A DNA stretch of 34,634 nt, taken from contig CAMBGS010000009.1 in NCBI GenBank assembly GCA_945866305.1, positions 1 through 34,634 of the forward strand, read 5' to 3'. The notes under the pieces are model-generated. The model was not told where the DNA came from, searched no databases, and saw nothing but the letters and a program-made list of their open reading frames with translations. Within the stretch, counting starts at the first letter, position 1. The number at the start of each line of letters is the position of its first letter. Origin of the DNA: Bifidobacterium breve. Its GTDB lineage: Bacteria; Actinomycetota; Actinomycetes; Nanopelagicales; Nanopelagicaceae. Positions 1-7,519 of this stretch are shown here, in pieces. Both the position numbers and the translations under genes were made by a program.

Positions 1-257
1 TAGCCATCGACATCTAGATCAGAGTTATTTCCAATAGGGTTTATTGAAGACTTTCGAGTCGGGATTAATACTCCCTTGTTCCACGTTGTTTTCTTCCCCG
101 ATTTAATACAAGTGTATTTCTTACCATTGTAGTTTTGAATGGTTCCAAGTTTTGAGCAGCTACTTCCTGCTTTAGGGGGTACTGCATTTCCTATGGGAAT
201 GAGTCCTACAATGATCCCGAACACCAGGAGGGACAGACTCAACTTTCGCACCAACAT
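1..257 (-). CDS. Small secreted protein, partial (C-terminus off the window)
   Basis: The reading frame is open from an ATG at 257 to the left edge (85 codons), so only the N-terminus is visible. Residues 1-25 look like a Sec signal peptide: basic start (R4, K5), a hydrophobic run at 6-21, and a small-residue cleavage site near A25. The mature part begins PPKAGSSC and has two cysteines (C34, C50) framing a basic, Gly/Tyr-rich stretch that ends in WNKG around residue 60. I recall this Cys-YNGKKYTC-KSGKK-WNKG pattern from exported proteins of freshwater actinobacteria, but I know no function. AGGA lies a few bases before the ATG, and TAATTT (266-271) sits 8 nt upstream, so either a leadered or a leaderless start fits. 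TTG and GTG codons follow directly and could also initiate. Confidence 0.6.
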   Translation of the reverse strand, partial: MLVRKLSLSLLVFGIIVGLIPIGNAVPPKAGSSCSKLGTIQNYNGKKYTCIKSGKKTTWNKGVLIPTRKSSINPIGNNSDLDVDG

Positions 258-378
258 ATTGTCCTAAATTAGCGTCCACTACTGCAATGGGTAAACCCCT
301 TATTAATTTATCGTCTTAGACCCTTCACGCAGGCAGATTCACTTTTTATTGCCTCTAAAATCAGATACCGTGAGGCAC

Positions 379-666
379 ATGAGCAAAGTATTTCTCTTCG
401 TTGAAGTACATGTTAAGCCTGGCCAATTTGATGAGTTTGTTTCAAAACTCAAGAGCCATATCGCGGTAATTCGCACCGAAGCCGGTTGCGAATTCATTGA
501 TATCTATCGTGATACCCAGAAACCCGATGTAGTAAATGTTTGGGAGATCTGGAGCGATCGCCCATCGTGGGATGCCCATATGGTCAATGCAAATAGCAAG
601 GCTTGGCAGGCGGTAGGACCGAATTATGTTTTCGGTGAAACGATTACAGTTATGGGTGCGCTTTAA
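379..666 (+). CDS. Antibiotic biosynthesis monooxygenase (ABM/YgiN-type) domain protein
   Basis: A 95-residue protein made of one ferredoxin-like ABM fold: beta strand VFLFVEVHVKPG, helix around residues 17-32, then EAGCEFIDIY and VNVWEIWSDRPSWDAHM. This is the usual order for the family, in which the E-x-W-x-(S/D) strand and a downstream helical His are conserved. Members are cofactor-free quinol monooxygenases or small-molecule lyases, and the substrate cannot be read from sequence. I start at ATG 379 rather than the TTG at 349: homologous sequence begins there, and TACCGT (366-371) sits 7 nt upstream as a leaderless-type -10, with a weak GAGG as an alternative. The stop overlaps the convergent oxidoreductase by 4 nt through TTAA. 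Proximity to sugar oxidoreductases is suggestive only. Confidence 0.8.
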   Translation: MSKVFLFVEVHVKPGQFDEFVSKLKSHIAVIRTEAGCEFIDIYRDTQKPDVVNVWEIWSDRPSWDAHMVNANSKAWQAVGPNYVFGETITVMGAL

Positions 667-1646
667 AGCGAAGCGATACCTTTTTCGCAAGCAATGCTTG
701 CAGCGATTCCATCGTCGACAGTTGCCAAGTTTAGATTTACTACGCCATCTTTAATTGAGGCAATCCAAGCACGTAGCTCGCCGATGTAAGCATCAGTGAA
801 GCGACCGATCCAGTTATCGTGGAGGCGTCCGGCCTTGCGACCAGGTAGTTCGAAGCCAAAGCTGATTGTTAAATCGCCGAGGTTGTTAAGTTCTAATGAG
901 CCATTTTGCATTAATACCTCAACGCGAACGTCATAACCATAAGTGCTATTTGCGCAGTTATCGACAGTCATTAACACACCTGATTCGGTGTGGGCCAAGA
1001 TGCTAATCGCATCTTGAATATCCGGAACAGCGTGAGAGGTTTTCTTGGCGTAGGCCACAGAAACCGTGGTGAACTCTTCTTCTAGCAACCAACGGGCGAT
1101 ATCGAATTCGTGAACCGCTGAATTTGAAATCATTCCGGCAGTAGTTGCACCAGGAGATGAAACATTTCGGCTCACGGCGCGAATTTGAATTACTTCACCG
1201 TACTTGCCAGATTGAATCTCTTTCTTCATTTGCACATAACCTGGATCAAAGCGACGCATAAATCCAAGCGCAACAGGAACTCCTGAAGCTTTAACTATTT
1301 CTGCAATCTTCTTGGCATCTTCTAGACGGGGAGCTAATGGCTTTTCGCAGAGAGTTGGCTTTCCGGCCTTAACGCAAAGTTCAAGGTGTTCTGGATGTAA
1401 TCCGTCGGGTGAACAGATAATTACCGCATCAACGGTTGGATCGTTTACAAGATCTGCAACAGATGAGTGCTTATTAATCGTTGCACCAGATTTAGCGGAT
1501 AGTTCGGTAGCTAAAGCATCCATTCGTGCAGAATCAAGATCAAAGAATGCGGTTACTACTGCACCGTCAACAGACTCGGTTAAGTATCTGGCATGTCCTG
1601 CGCCCATGATTCCAACACCAATTACACCTACGCGAATGACCGACAC
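663..1646 (-). CDS. Gfo/Idh/MocA oxidoreductase, inositol 2-dehydrogenase-like
   Basis: A 327-residue NAD(P)-dependent sugar/cyclitol dehydrogenase. The N-terminal Rossmann fold shows GVIGVGIMG at residues 8-16, and the family EKP motif is in LCEKPLA near residue 98. The middle resembles IolG: MRRFDPGY, a SRNVSSPG strand, and HEFDIARWLLEEE, which aligns with the catalytic H-x-F-D-x-A-R of myo-inositol 2-dehydrogenase. Length is close to the IolG norm (about 335). The start is GTG at 1646 with a good GGGAG ribosome site 6 nt before it. IolG would make scyllo-inosose, and an IolE-like gene lies 1.7 kb away, but iolB, iolC and iolD homologues are not seen, so a different cyclitol or keto-sugar substrate is possible. 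The family is certain; the substrate is not. Confidence 0.85.
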   Translation of the reverse strand: MSVIRVGVIGVGIMGAGHARYLTESVDGAVVTAFFDLDSARMDALATELSAKSGATINKHSSVADLVNDPTVDAVIICSPDGLHPEHLELCVKAGKPTLCEKPLAPRLEDAKKIAEIVKASGVPVALGFMRRFDPGYVQMKKEIQSGKYGEVIQIRAVSRNVSSPGATTAGMISNSAVHEFDIARWLLEEEFTTVSVAYAKKTSHAVPDIQDAISILAHTESGVLMTVDNCANSTYGYDVRVEVLMQNGSLELNNLGDLTISFGFELPGRKAGRLHDNWIGRFTDAYIGELRAWIASIKDGVVNLNLATVDDGIAASIACEKGIASL

Positions 1647-1674
1647 GAAAAACTCCCTTGTATTTAAAAGTATT

Positions 1675-1681
1675 TACCTTA
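1675..1681. promoter_or_regulatory. Possible bidirectional -10 element TACCTTA
   Basis: The heptamer reads TACCTT on + and TAAGGT on -, so it fits TANNNT on both strands. On the minus strand it would place transcription initiation near 1669 and give the 663-1646 gene a leader of about 23 nt that contains its GGGAG site. The same heptamer recurs between upp and the tadA-associated gene. Inference from sequence only. Confidence 0.35.
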
Positions 1682-1703
1682 GGTCAGTCTACTCAAAAGC
1701 CAT

Positions 1704-1733
1704 TATCGCCGATAGGGACTATCCTTAATAATT
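1704..1733 (+). promoter_or_regulatory. Leaderless-type promoter and inverted repeats upstream of the ROK gene
   Basis: TATCCT (1720-1725) lies 8 nt before ATG 1734, and no ribosome site is visible, so a leaderless mRNA fits. Two small overlapping inverted repeats precede it: TATCG-C-CGATA (1704-1714) and GATAG-GGA-CTATC (1711-1723). They could form an operator over the -10 region. No sugar regulator gene is in the window to match it to. Confidence 0.35.
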
Positions 1734-2615
1734 ATGAATTCAGCGAAGGCGACCATCGCGATCGATGTTGGCGCATCAAAAATAGCTGGAGCGTTAGTCA
1801 GCGATAATTTCGAGATACTGCACGAGATTTCAACACCCGGGCGCGAATCCTTATATGGCTTGGCTGATCCAGATTTATCTTTGACTAAAGGATTGATTAT
1901 TCAGCTAATGGCCTTAGCCGAGAGCGAGAATATCGAAGTAATAAAAGGTGCTGCTTGTTTTGCAGAGTATGTAACCCCCAAACAAGAGTTAAATAGCAGA
2001 GATCAAATTGCTTGGAACATTCAACCCAAAGAAGACTTTGCAGCGCTCACTGGCTTTGACTGGACAATTGAATCTGATGTTCGGGCTATGGCGCTGGCAG
2101 AAGCGCGCGCTAGTGGATTAAGTAATTTTCTCTTCGTAACGGTTAGTTCTGGCATATCTCACTCGCTTGTAATCAATGGCAAACCTTGGGCAGGGGCCAC
2201 TGGTGAGGCGATCGGTTTTGGTATTACCGCTATAGATAATTCAAAGGAAAGTCCAAATTTAGAACAGTATTCCTCTGGTATGGGTATCGCACGTAGGTAC
2301 CAAAGTATTTTGCAGCAAGAAGTAGAAAGTGCCGAAAGTGTTTTTGCAAAATACTCCAGTGATGAAACAGCAAAGCAGGTAATCGATTCGGCTGCAGCGG
2401 TCTTAGGTAAATCACTTGCTGCAATGATTGATTATCTTGATCCGGAAAAAATTGTAATTGGTGGGGGATTATGGCTCGGTAGCGAGCTTTATCGAGAGTT
2501 GGTAGTCAAGAGTTATATAAATAGCGCAAGTAAGCGTCGCCCAGCGCCCGAAGTTAAGAATGCACGAACTGGATCGAATTCGGCAGTTATTGGCGCAGCA
2601 ATCGCGGCAAGTTAA
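1734..2615 (+). CDS. ROK-family sugar kinase, divergent
   Basis: A 293-residue ROK protein. The N-terminal phosphate loop is DVGASK (11-16); the catalytic aspartate is probably D115 in ESDVRAMALAE; the second phosphate motif is a degenerate VSSGIS (usually GTGIG); and GGGLWLG near the C-terminus matches the adenosine-binding segment. The Cys-rich zinc motif and the GE-x-GH histidine of typical glucokinases and N-acetylhexosamine kinases are absent (here GEAIGFG). There is no N-terminal helix-turn-helix, so it is a kinase-type member rather than a NagC-type repressor. The ends converge on the NagB-like gene with a shared TTAA. A ROK kinase beside a NagB-like protein recalls amino-sugar use, but both show altered motifs. 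Substrate unknown. Confidence 0.75.
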   Translation: MNSAKATIAIDVGASKIAGALVSDNFEILHEISTPGRESLYGLADPDLSLTKGLIIQLMALAESENIEVIKGAACFAEYVTPKQELNSRDQIAWNIQPKEDFAALTGFDWTIESDVRAMALAEARASGLSNFLFVTVSSGISHSLVINGKPWAGATGEAIGFGITAIDNSKESPNLEQYSSGMGIARRYQSILQQEVESAESVFAKYSSDETAKQVIDSAAAVLGKSLAAMIDYLDPEKIVIGGGLWLGSELYRELVVKSYINSASKRRPAPEVKNARTGSNSAVIGAAIAAS

Positions 2616-3394
2616 ATTCCGGCCGCAGCCTTATCGGCAAGAATTAAGTAGTTTTTACATTCACGAATAATTGTTGAAGGCCAATCACTTTCGTAACTTG
2701 TCGCAGAGTCGATTCGTTGAAAAGCTTGCGCTTTATGCGCACCGATTAGTTGCATAATCGCGATCGCAGAAACATCAACCATTGTGGCCGGACCAACACT
2801 AACGCCATGCGTTGGCACCTCGTCGATACCTTTAAAGTCAGGAAATGTACCTAAATTATCGTTACGTGTTTTATCTGCGATTCGCACTATGCGAGTGCGT
2901 GCATCTCTGGCGGTACCTGGCGGGTTAAAAGCAACGTGCCCATCTGAACCTCCGCTGGCCATTAAAAATACATCTACACCAACGGTGCGCAGAAATTCTT
3001 CATAACCATCAGGATCTTTAGCATCAGGGAAACGAATATTTTCTGCTGCGATCTTGCCACCTTCTGGAGCACCGGCATTTAAGACATCAAAAATCTCTAA
3101 CTTGGCAAAGCGGGCACAACTAAAATGCTTTTCGAATGCGTGATTAGAGTGGGTTCCATCAGGGTTATCTGTGAGATATTCATCCATCATGGCTATAACC
3201 ATGTGGCTAATATCTAATTGAGATAGTTTTATTAACTGAGCTAAATACTTGTATGTGCTACGAGGTGTTCGACCACCTGGGCAGCCAAGAACGAAACGCT
3301 TCCCCGATTCACTACTGCGAGCTAAATAAGAGTAGATAATCTCGGCAGCGTATAGGCCTACAGCGGAATCATCCGCAAGAACTACCGGTTCCAA
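2612..3394 (-). CDS. NagB/6-phosphogluconolactonase-family protein with altered active site
   Basis: A 260-residue member of the glucosamine-6-phosphate isomerase/deaminase superfamily. Visible motifs are the phosphate loop GCPGGRTPRSTY (38-48), the catalytic-base region MMDEY (D71), the ring-opening site GGSDGHVAFN (D151, H153), and ATMVDVSAI as the C-terminal phosphate-binding strand. In E. coli NagB the motif continues FNEP with Glu148 paired to the catalytic His; here it is FNPP (P158), so deaminase activity on GlcN6P is doubtful. Length fits NagB (about 260). The start is probably TTG at 3394, 3 nt after the stop of the IolE-like gene, so the two are translationally coupled and probably serve one pathway. 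A phosphorylated aminocyclitol or aldose/ketose isomerisation are possible alternatives. Confidence 0.75.
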   Translation of the reverse strand: MEPVVLADDSAVGLYAAEIIYSYLARSSESGKRFVLGCPGGRTPRSTYKYLAQLIKLSQLDISHMVIAMMDEYLTDNPDGTHSNHAFEKHFSCARFAKLEIFDVLNAGAPEGGKIAAENIRFPDAKDPDGYEEFLRTVGVDVFLMASGGSDGHVAFNPPGTARDARTRIVRIADKTRNDNLGTFPDFKGIDEVPTHGVSVGPATMVDVSAIAIMQLIGAHKAQAFQRIDSATSYESDWPSTIIRECKNYLILADKAAAGI

Positions 3395-3397
3395 TTG

Positions 3398-4309
3398 CTA
3401 CTTGCCTATTTTTGCGAGTTCAGGTGCAACAACTTTACGCAGGTAATCAACTGATTGTGTCATTCCCGTAATTGGACCTTCGCCAATACCTGGCATCTCA
3501 CCTGTGATTGCAACATCTTGTTCAATCACATACCAACCTTGATAGCCAGCGCTTTCCAGTGCCAAAATTGTTTCTATAATAGGAACATCGCCTTGCCCTA
3601 GCGGAGTAAATAAACCGTTCTGTACACCCTCCATAATGCTCTGTTGACGCGCGAGTACTGGCGGCACAGATTTCATGTTGACATCTTTTAAGTGCACGTG
3701 GCCAACACGGCTAGCATATTTCTTAGCAAACTCAACAGTGTCTTGCCCGCCGATTGTCATATGCCCGGTATCCAAACACCACATCACATCTGAGTTTTCT
3801 ACTACACGATCAATATCTCGCTTGGTTTCAACGACGGTCTGTAAATGTGGATGCACTACTTGAACCAGGCCGTGGTCTTTACAGATTTGATCTACTTCAC
3901 CAAGCATCTTAAAGAATTGAGTGACTTCATCATTGGTGAGCTCTTTTGGATTATCCCAATCCCAGCTTTGAACAGGAGATGAAACAAAATGAGTAGCGCC
4001 GATCTCTTGAAATTTCTTACTAGTCTTTAACGTCATTTCAATTGTTGCTTTTTCTTGAGACTTGTCGTGCAAGACAACGGGCGTGAAACCACCGATCATT
4101 GACATTTTAAATTCTGCTAATTGATCCTTAAGTTCTGCAGAATCATCAGAGAAGAAACCCGGTGCGCCAATTTCGGTTGCTGGTAAACCAAGGCTAGTCA
4201 TTTCAGATAGCACTCGTTTTGTTGGCAACATTGCGCCCCAACCCGGTACTTCACAGATTCCCCAAGAGATCGGTGCAGATGCAATTCGTTGTAAAAATGT
4301 CGTGGTCAT
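3398..4309 (-). CDS. IolE-like TIM-barrel isomerase/dehydratase
   Basis: A 303-residue protein of the AP-endonuclease-2/xylose-isomerase-like TIM barrel family. The N-terminus APISWGICEVPGWGAML (12-28) resembles inosose dehydratases. Probable metal and active-site residues are H153/H155 in VVHPHLQT, D180 in CLDTGH, H206 in GHVHLKD and E263 in VIEQD, in the order expected for IolE. I start at ATG 4309: an upstream frame to 4453 would run into aroE, and TATGAT lies exactly 6 nt before 4309. It is followed after 3 nt by the NagB-like gene. IolE converts scyllo-inosose to a diketone; other relatives are epimerases of sugar phosphates or of 3-keto sugars. The nearby GMC and Gfo/Idh/MocA oxidoreductases would suit a keto-sugar or cyclitol substrate. 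Confidence 0.75.
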   Translation of the reverse strand: MTTTFLQRIASAPISWGICEVPGWGAMLPTKRVLSEMTSLGLPATEIGAPGFFSDDSAELKDQLAEFKMSMIGGFTPVVLHDKSQEKATIEMTLKTSKKFQEIGATHFVSSPVQSWDWDNPKELTNDEVTQFFKMLGEVDQICKDHGLVQVVHPHLQTVVETKRDIDRVVENSDVMWCLDTGHMTIGGQDTVEFAKKYASRVGHVHLKDVNMKSVPPVLARQQSIMEGVQNGLFTPLGQGDVPIIETILALESAGYQGWYVIEQDVAITGEMPGIGEGPITGMTQSVDYLRKVVAPELAKIGK

Positions 4310-4344
4310 TGGCTGATCATAACTTGCGCGGTAAGGTCTGAACA
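4309..4344. promoter_or_regulatory. Compact divergent promoter pair, both leaderless-type
   Basis: Only 34 nt separate the start codons of the IolE-like gene (-) and the AroE-like gene (+). On + there is TTGGCT (4309-4314), a 17-nt spacer, TAAGGT (4332-4337), then 6 nt to ATG 4344. On - TATGAT (4321-4316) is followed by 6 nt and ATG 4309. The plus -35 therefore overlaps the first codon of the opposite gene. No ribosome site is visible on either strand. Confidence 0.5.
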
Positions 4345-5207
4345 TGACTATGGATATAGGCGGATCATTTCTGCACGAATTAACTGGCAGTTTCTCCCAG
4401 GGATCTGATTCAAATCCGACAGTTGCAATGGTGGAGGCCTCATATAAGGCCAATAACCTGCACTATCGCTACATCAATTGTGAAGTGAACCCTGACCAAC
4501 TGGCAGCGGCTGTAGCGGGTGCTAAAGCCATGAATTGGAAGGGTTTTAATTGCTCGATCCCTCACAAAGTAGAAGTGATCAAGTATTTGGACAGCCTGGG
4601 CGAATCTGCCTCCTTAATCGGCGCGGTCAATTGTGCGGTTAACAGAGGCGGCAAGTTAATAGGTGAAAATACTGACGGCAAAGGTTTTCTTAAATCATTT
4701 TTGGAAATAACCCCGGCCACTGAAAAAACTGTTGTTCTGCTCGGGGCAGGTGGTGCCGCGCGTGCAATCGCGGTTGAACTGGCTTTGGCGGGTGCGAGTA
4801 AGTTCTATGTCGTAAATCGCTCACGAGCTCGCGGAGAAGAGTTGACTGCGCTATTAAATGATAAAACAAAAGCTAGCGCTGAATTTGTGGAGTGGAATAA
4901 GACTTATGAAATTCCAAAAAATGCCGACATTGTGATTAATTCAACTTCAATGGGAATGGTCAACACTGAAGGGCGACAGGATATTAACTTTGACTCAATT
5001 CGCCCTGGAATGTTGGCAGCTGATGTAATTGTTAATCCACCACAAACCTACTTCTTGACCGAAGCTGGAAAGCGTGGAGCGACCACTCTGCAAGGTTTAG
5101 GAATGGTGGTTAATCAAGCTGTAATCGCGATCGAGTATTGGACCGGTGTTGCTGTAAATCCCAAGGATTTGCATAACGAACTTACGCGGGTCTTAGGGCT
5201 TTCTTAA
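4344..5207 (+). CDS. Shikimate/quinate dehydrogenase-like protein (AroE family)
   Basis: A 287-residue AroE-family NAD(P) oxidoreductase. The N-terminal substrate domain has GSFSQG (the family HSxSP region, with the two serines kept), NCSIPHKVEV with the catalytic Lys, and GAVNCAVN; ENTDGKGF carries the catalytic Asp. The Rossmann part starts LLGAGGAARAIA, followed by NRSRARGEE, where the Arg residues suggest NADP. The C-terminus GLGMVVNQAV is typical. AroE in the aromatic pathway reduces 3-dehydroshikimate, but this copy sits among sugar/cyclitol genes, divergent from an IolE-like enzyme, so it could be a catabolic paralogue acting on quinate, shikimate or another cyclitol. Its stop overlaps the convergent GMC gene through TTAA. 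ATG 4344 is favoured by the -10 spacing; 4350 is an alternative. Confidence 0.8.
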   Translation: MTMDIGGSFLHELTGSFSQGSDSNPTVAMVEASYKANNLHYRYINCEVNPDQLAAAVAGAKAMNWKGFNCSIPHKVEVIKYLDSLGESASLIGAVNCAVNRGGKLIGENTDGKGFLKSFLEITPATEKTVVLLGAGGAARAIAVELALAGASKFYVVNRSRARGEELTALLNDKTKASAEFVEWNKTYEIPKNADIVINSTSMGMVNTEGRQDINFDSIRPGMLAADVIVNPPQTYFLTEAGKRGATTLQGLGMVVNQAVIAIEYWTGVAVNPKDLHNELTRVLGLS

Positions 5208-6697
5208 ACCTTCGCGAGATCTGATTCAGCAACCACGCGCAGCGCTTGCGCAGCAATTGTTAACGCAGGATTCATCGCCGCAGATGATGGAAAGAATCCA
5301 CCATCAATTAGATAAAGATTGTAATGATCGTGGCTGCGGCAGTAACTATCAACGACACTGGTACGCGGATCGCTACCGGCAACAGTAGTTCCGCATTGAT
5401 GCGAGTTCATCGAAATATCAAAGGGTTGCCTGAAGATCCCTTGGTAGCCCGCCTTGCGTAATACCTTCTTGGCACGACGCAGAAGTTCCATATGTGTCTT
5501 CATTCCAACGGCGCGACGCACGATCTTGATCGCCCCATTTTCAGTGATAGTTACCCGATTTTCTGGGTGTGGCAGATCTTCACTCATAACCACAAATTCA
5601 ACACTGTGATCTGAAATTAAGTTAAGCAGCGGCAACGGAACCATCTTTGCAAAAGTTTTCATCATTATGCCTTGGACTTTTCCAATTAATTGAACAGCGC
5701 CAAGTGGATAACCCTTGCCTCCATCTAAGTACCAATCGGTGAAAGAGAGCGTTTTCTGGAAAGTTACATCGTTCTTGCGGCGCATATCAACTGCCGCGAT
5801 ATGGCTGTTGTTGTGCATCATAAAATTGCGACCAACTTGATCGGATGAGTTAGCAACACCTGAGCGCAGCAACAGCGCAGCGGTATTTACCGAGCCAGCA
5901 GAGATTACAAACTTCTTGCCATAAATCTCTAGCAGCTCTCCGTTTCGAGTTGCTTCTAAGTGGCTTACCGATTTTCTATCTTCGGATAAAACAATTCGAT
6001 TTACTTGTACCGAGGTCATCAGCGTGACATTGCCTGTTGCAATCGCAGGATTTAAAGCATTAACTTCGGCATCACTTTTGGCATCTAACTTACAAACAAA
6101 ACCATCGCAGGTTTTACAGCGGATACATTTTCCACCTGGCCCCAAGTCAATGCCCATTGAATTCGAATGTGGACGCACGCCCGCCTTAGTTAATCGCTTA
6201 CCGAGTTCTTCAACGTAAGGCTCGTGTTTCATCGCAGGATACGGAAATGGATTACTGCGCGTATTGCCGTAAATATTTTGGGCGTCACCGTGGACTCGAT
6301 ATAACTCTTCTGCGCCGTAGTAATACGGTTCTAAATCATCATATGTAAAAGGCCAGGCCGGCGATATTCCTTCTTGGTGTTTTACGGTTCCGAAATCGAA
6401 TCGGCTAAAGCGGGGAAGTGATGCGCCATAAACTTTGCTATTTCCGCCGACGAAGTAATGAACGCCAGGAACAAACTCTCTATCTTTCTCATCCACCCAT
6501 TTTTCATTGGGCTTGTATCTCGTCTTCATAAAGATTTCAGATGGAGACCAATTCTCTGGTTCGCGTGGCATTCGTTCTCCACGTTCCAAAACCAGCGTCT
6601 TGACCCCTTTATTGGCCAAAGCAAAGGCGGTTGTAGCGCCACCCATTCCAGAACCAACAATGACCACATCCGATTCGATACGAACCGGAGTGGTCAT
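5204..6697 (-). CDS. GMC-family FAD sugar/cyclitol oxidoreductase with Cys cluster
   Basis: A 497-residue glucose-methanol-choline oxidoreductase. The FAD-binding motif VVIVGSGMGGATTA is at 11-24, with the acidic end VLERGE at 37-41. The GMC C-terminal domain holds the probable catalytic pair H433 (NSHQCGTT) and N476 (MNPALTIAAQALR). An unusual insert C191-I-R-C-K-T-C-D-G-F-V-C202 supplies four closely spaced cysteines. No signal peptide is visible, so it is probably cytoplasmic. Family members oxidise a sugar or polyol hydroxyl; relatives of this short type include sugar 3-oxidases and aminoglycoside/cyclitol dehydrogenases. It lies 27 nt behind the ABC ATPase gene on the same strand, probably as the last gene of the transporter transcript, suggesting it oxidises the imported compound. 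Confidence 0.85.
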   Translation of the reverse strand: MTTPVRIESDVVIVGSGMGGATTAFALANKGVKTLVLERGERMPREPENWSPSEIFMKTRYKPNEKWVDEKDREFVPGVHYFVGGNSKVYGASLPRFSRFDFGTVKHQEGISPAWPFTYDDLEPYYYGAEELYRVHGDAQNIYGNTRSNPFPYPAMKHEPYVEELGKRLTKAGVRPHSNSMGIDLGPGGKCIRCKTCDGFVCKLDAKSDAEVNALNPAIATGNVTLMTSVQVNRIVLSEDRKSVSHLEATRNGELLEIYGKKFVISAGSVNTAALLLRSGVANSSDQVGRNFMMHNNSHIAAVDMRRKNDVTFQKTLSFTDWYLDGGKGYPLGAVQLIGKVQGIMMKTFAKMVPLPLLNLISDHSVEFVVMSEDLPHPENRVTITENGAIKIVRRAVGMKTHMELLRRAKKVLRKAGYQGIFRQPFDISMNSHQCGTTVAGSDPRTSVVDSYCRSHDHYNLYLIDGGFFPSSAAMNPALTIAAQALRVVAESDLAKV

Positions 6698-6724
6698 TGT
6701 TTAACTTCTACTTTTACTTAGAGA

Positions 6725-7519
6725 TTAACGAACTGAAGTCAGTGCTTGGTCTTTCTTATCGACTGTCATGGCGCCAGTCATAATCGCAACAACATCGTTC
6801 ATTGAGTGGCTCTTTGGAGTAACAACTGCAGCGCGCTTTCCGAGGCGTTGCACCTGGATGCGATCTGCAACTTCAAAGACCTGAGGCATGTTGTGTGAAA
6901 TCAAAATTACTGGCATTCCACGATCGCGAAGAGACTCGATTAACTTGAGTACCTGACGTGATTCACGAACACCAAGTGCCGCTGTTGGTTCATCAAGGAT
7001 GATTACCTTCTGACCGAACGCCGCAGCGCGAGCAACCGCAACTGCTTGGCGCTGACCACCTGAAAGTGTTTCAACAGCTTGTGTGATGTTCTGAATTGTT
7101 CCGATACCAAGAGCTGCAATATGTTCTTTAGCAGCCTTGCGCATTCCAGAGCTATCGATCATACGAAAGACTGATCCAAGTGGACCCTTCTTGCGCATTT
7201 CACGACCAAGAAAAAGATTCGATGCGATATCGAGAGCCGGTGCAACAGCAAGTGTCTGGTACACAGTTTCGATTCCGGCATGACGGCCATCTTGTGGTCG
7301 CTTAAATGAGACTTGTTGGCCATCAACAATGATCTGACCTTCGTCAGCAACTTCAGCGCCAGATAAGCATTTGATCATTGTTGACTTACCAGCTCCGTTA
7401 TCTCCGACTACTGCGAGAACTTCACCTGGAAACAGTTCCAAGTCAGAGCCATCAAGTGCGACGACGCGACCATAGGATTTAGTTAGCCCAACTGCTTGCA
7501 GAATTGGTTTCTTACTCAT
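6725..7519 (-). CDS. Sugar ABC transporter ATP-binding protein (FrcA/RbsA-type, single domain)
   Basis: A 264-residue cytoplasmic ATPase of the carbohydrate-uptake-2 (CUT2) class. Walker A GDNGAGKST is at 39-47, the Q-loop at VYQTL, the signature LSGGQ at 152-156, Walker B VIILDEP at 172-178 and the switch His in LISHNMP. CUT2 ATPases such as RbsA usually have two fused ATPase domains; this has one, like FrcA of the Sinorhizobium fructose system, and must dimerise. I choose ATG 7519 because it overlaps the permease stop in ATGA, the usual translational coupling; the alternative 7540 lies inside the permease gene. GMC oxidoreductase follows. Substrate by family resemblance: fructose, ribose or mannose-like monosaccharide or a cyclitol. 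Confidence 0.92.
   Translation of the reverse strand: MSKKPILQAVGLTKSYGRVVALDGSDLELFPGEVLAVVGDNGAGKSTMIKCLSGAEVADEGQIIVDGQQVSFKRPQDGRHAGIETVYQTLAVAPALDIASNLFLGREMRKKGPLGSVFRMIDSSGMRKAAKEHIAALGIGTIQNITQAVETLSGGQRQAVAVARAAAFGQKVIILDEPTAALGVRESRQVLKLIESLRDRGMPVILISHNMPQVFEVADRIQVQRLGKRAAVVTPKSHSMNDVVAIMTGAMTVDKKDQALTSVR

Noticed and set aside
289-298. GGGT-AA-ACCC inverted repeat before the ABM gene
   Set aside because: Four-base arms are expected by chance and it is not placed against a promoter element.
4310-4453. Upstream extension of the IolE-like gene adding 48 residues
   Set aside because: It overlaps the aroE-like coding region and lacks family sequence; ATG 4309 has a -10 box at the right distance.
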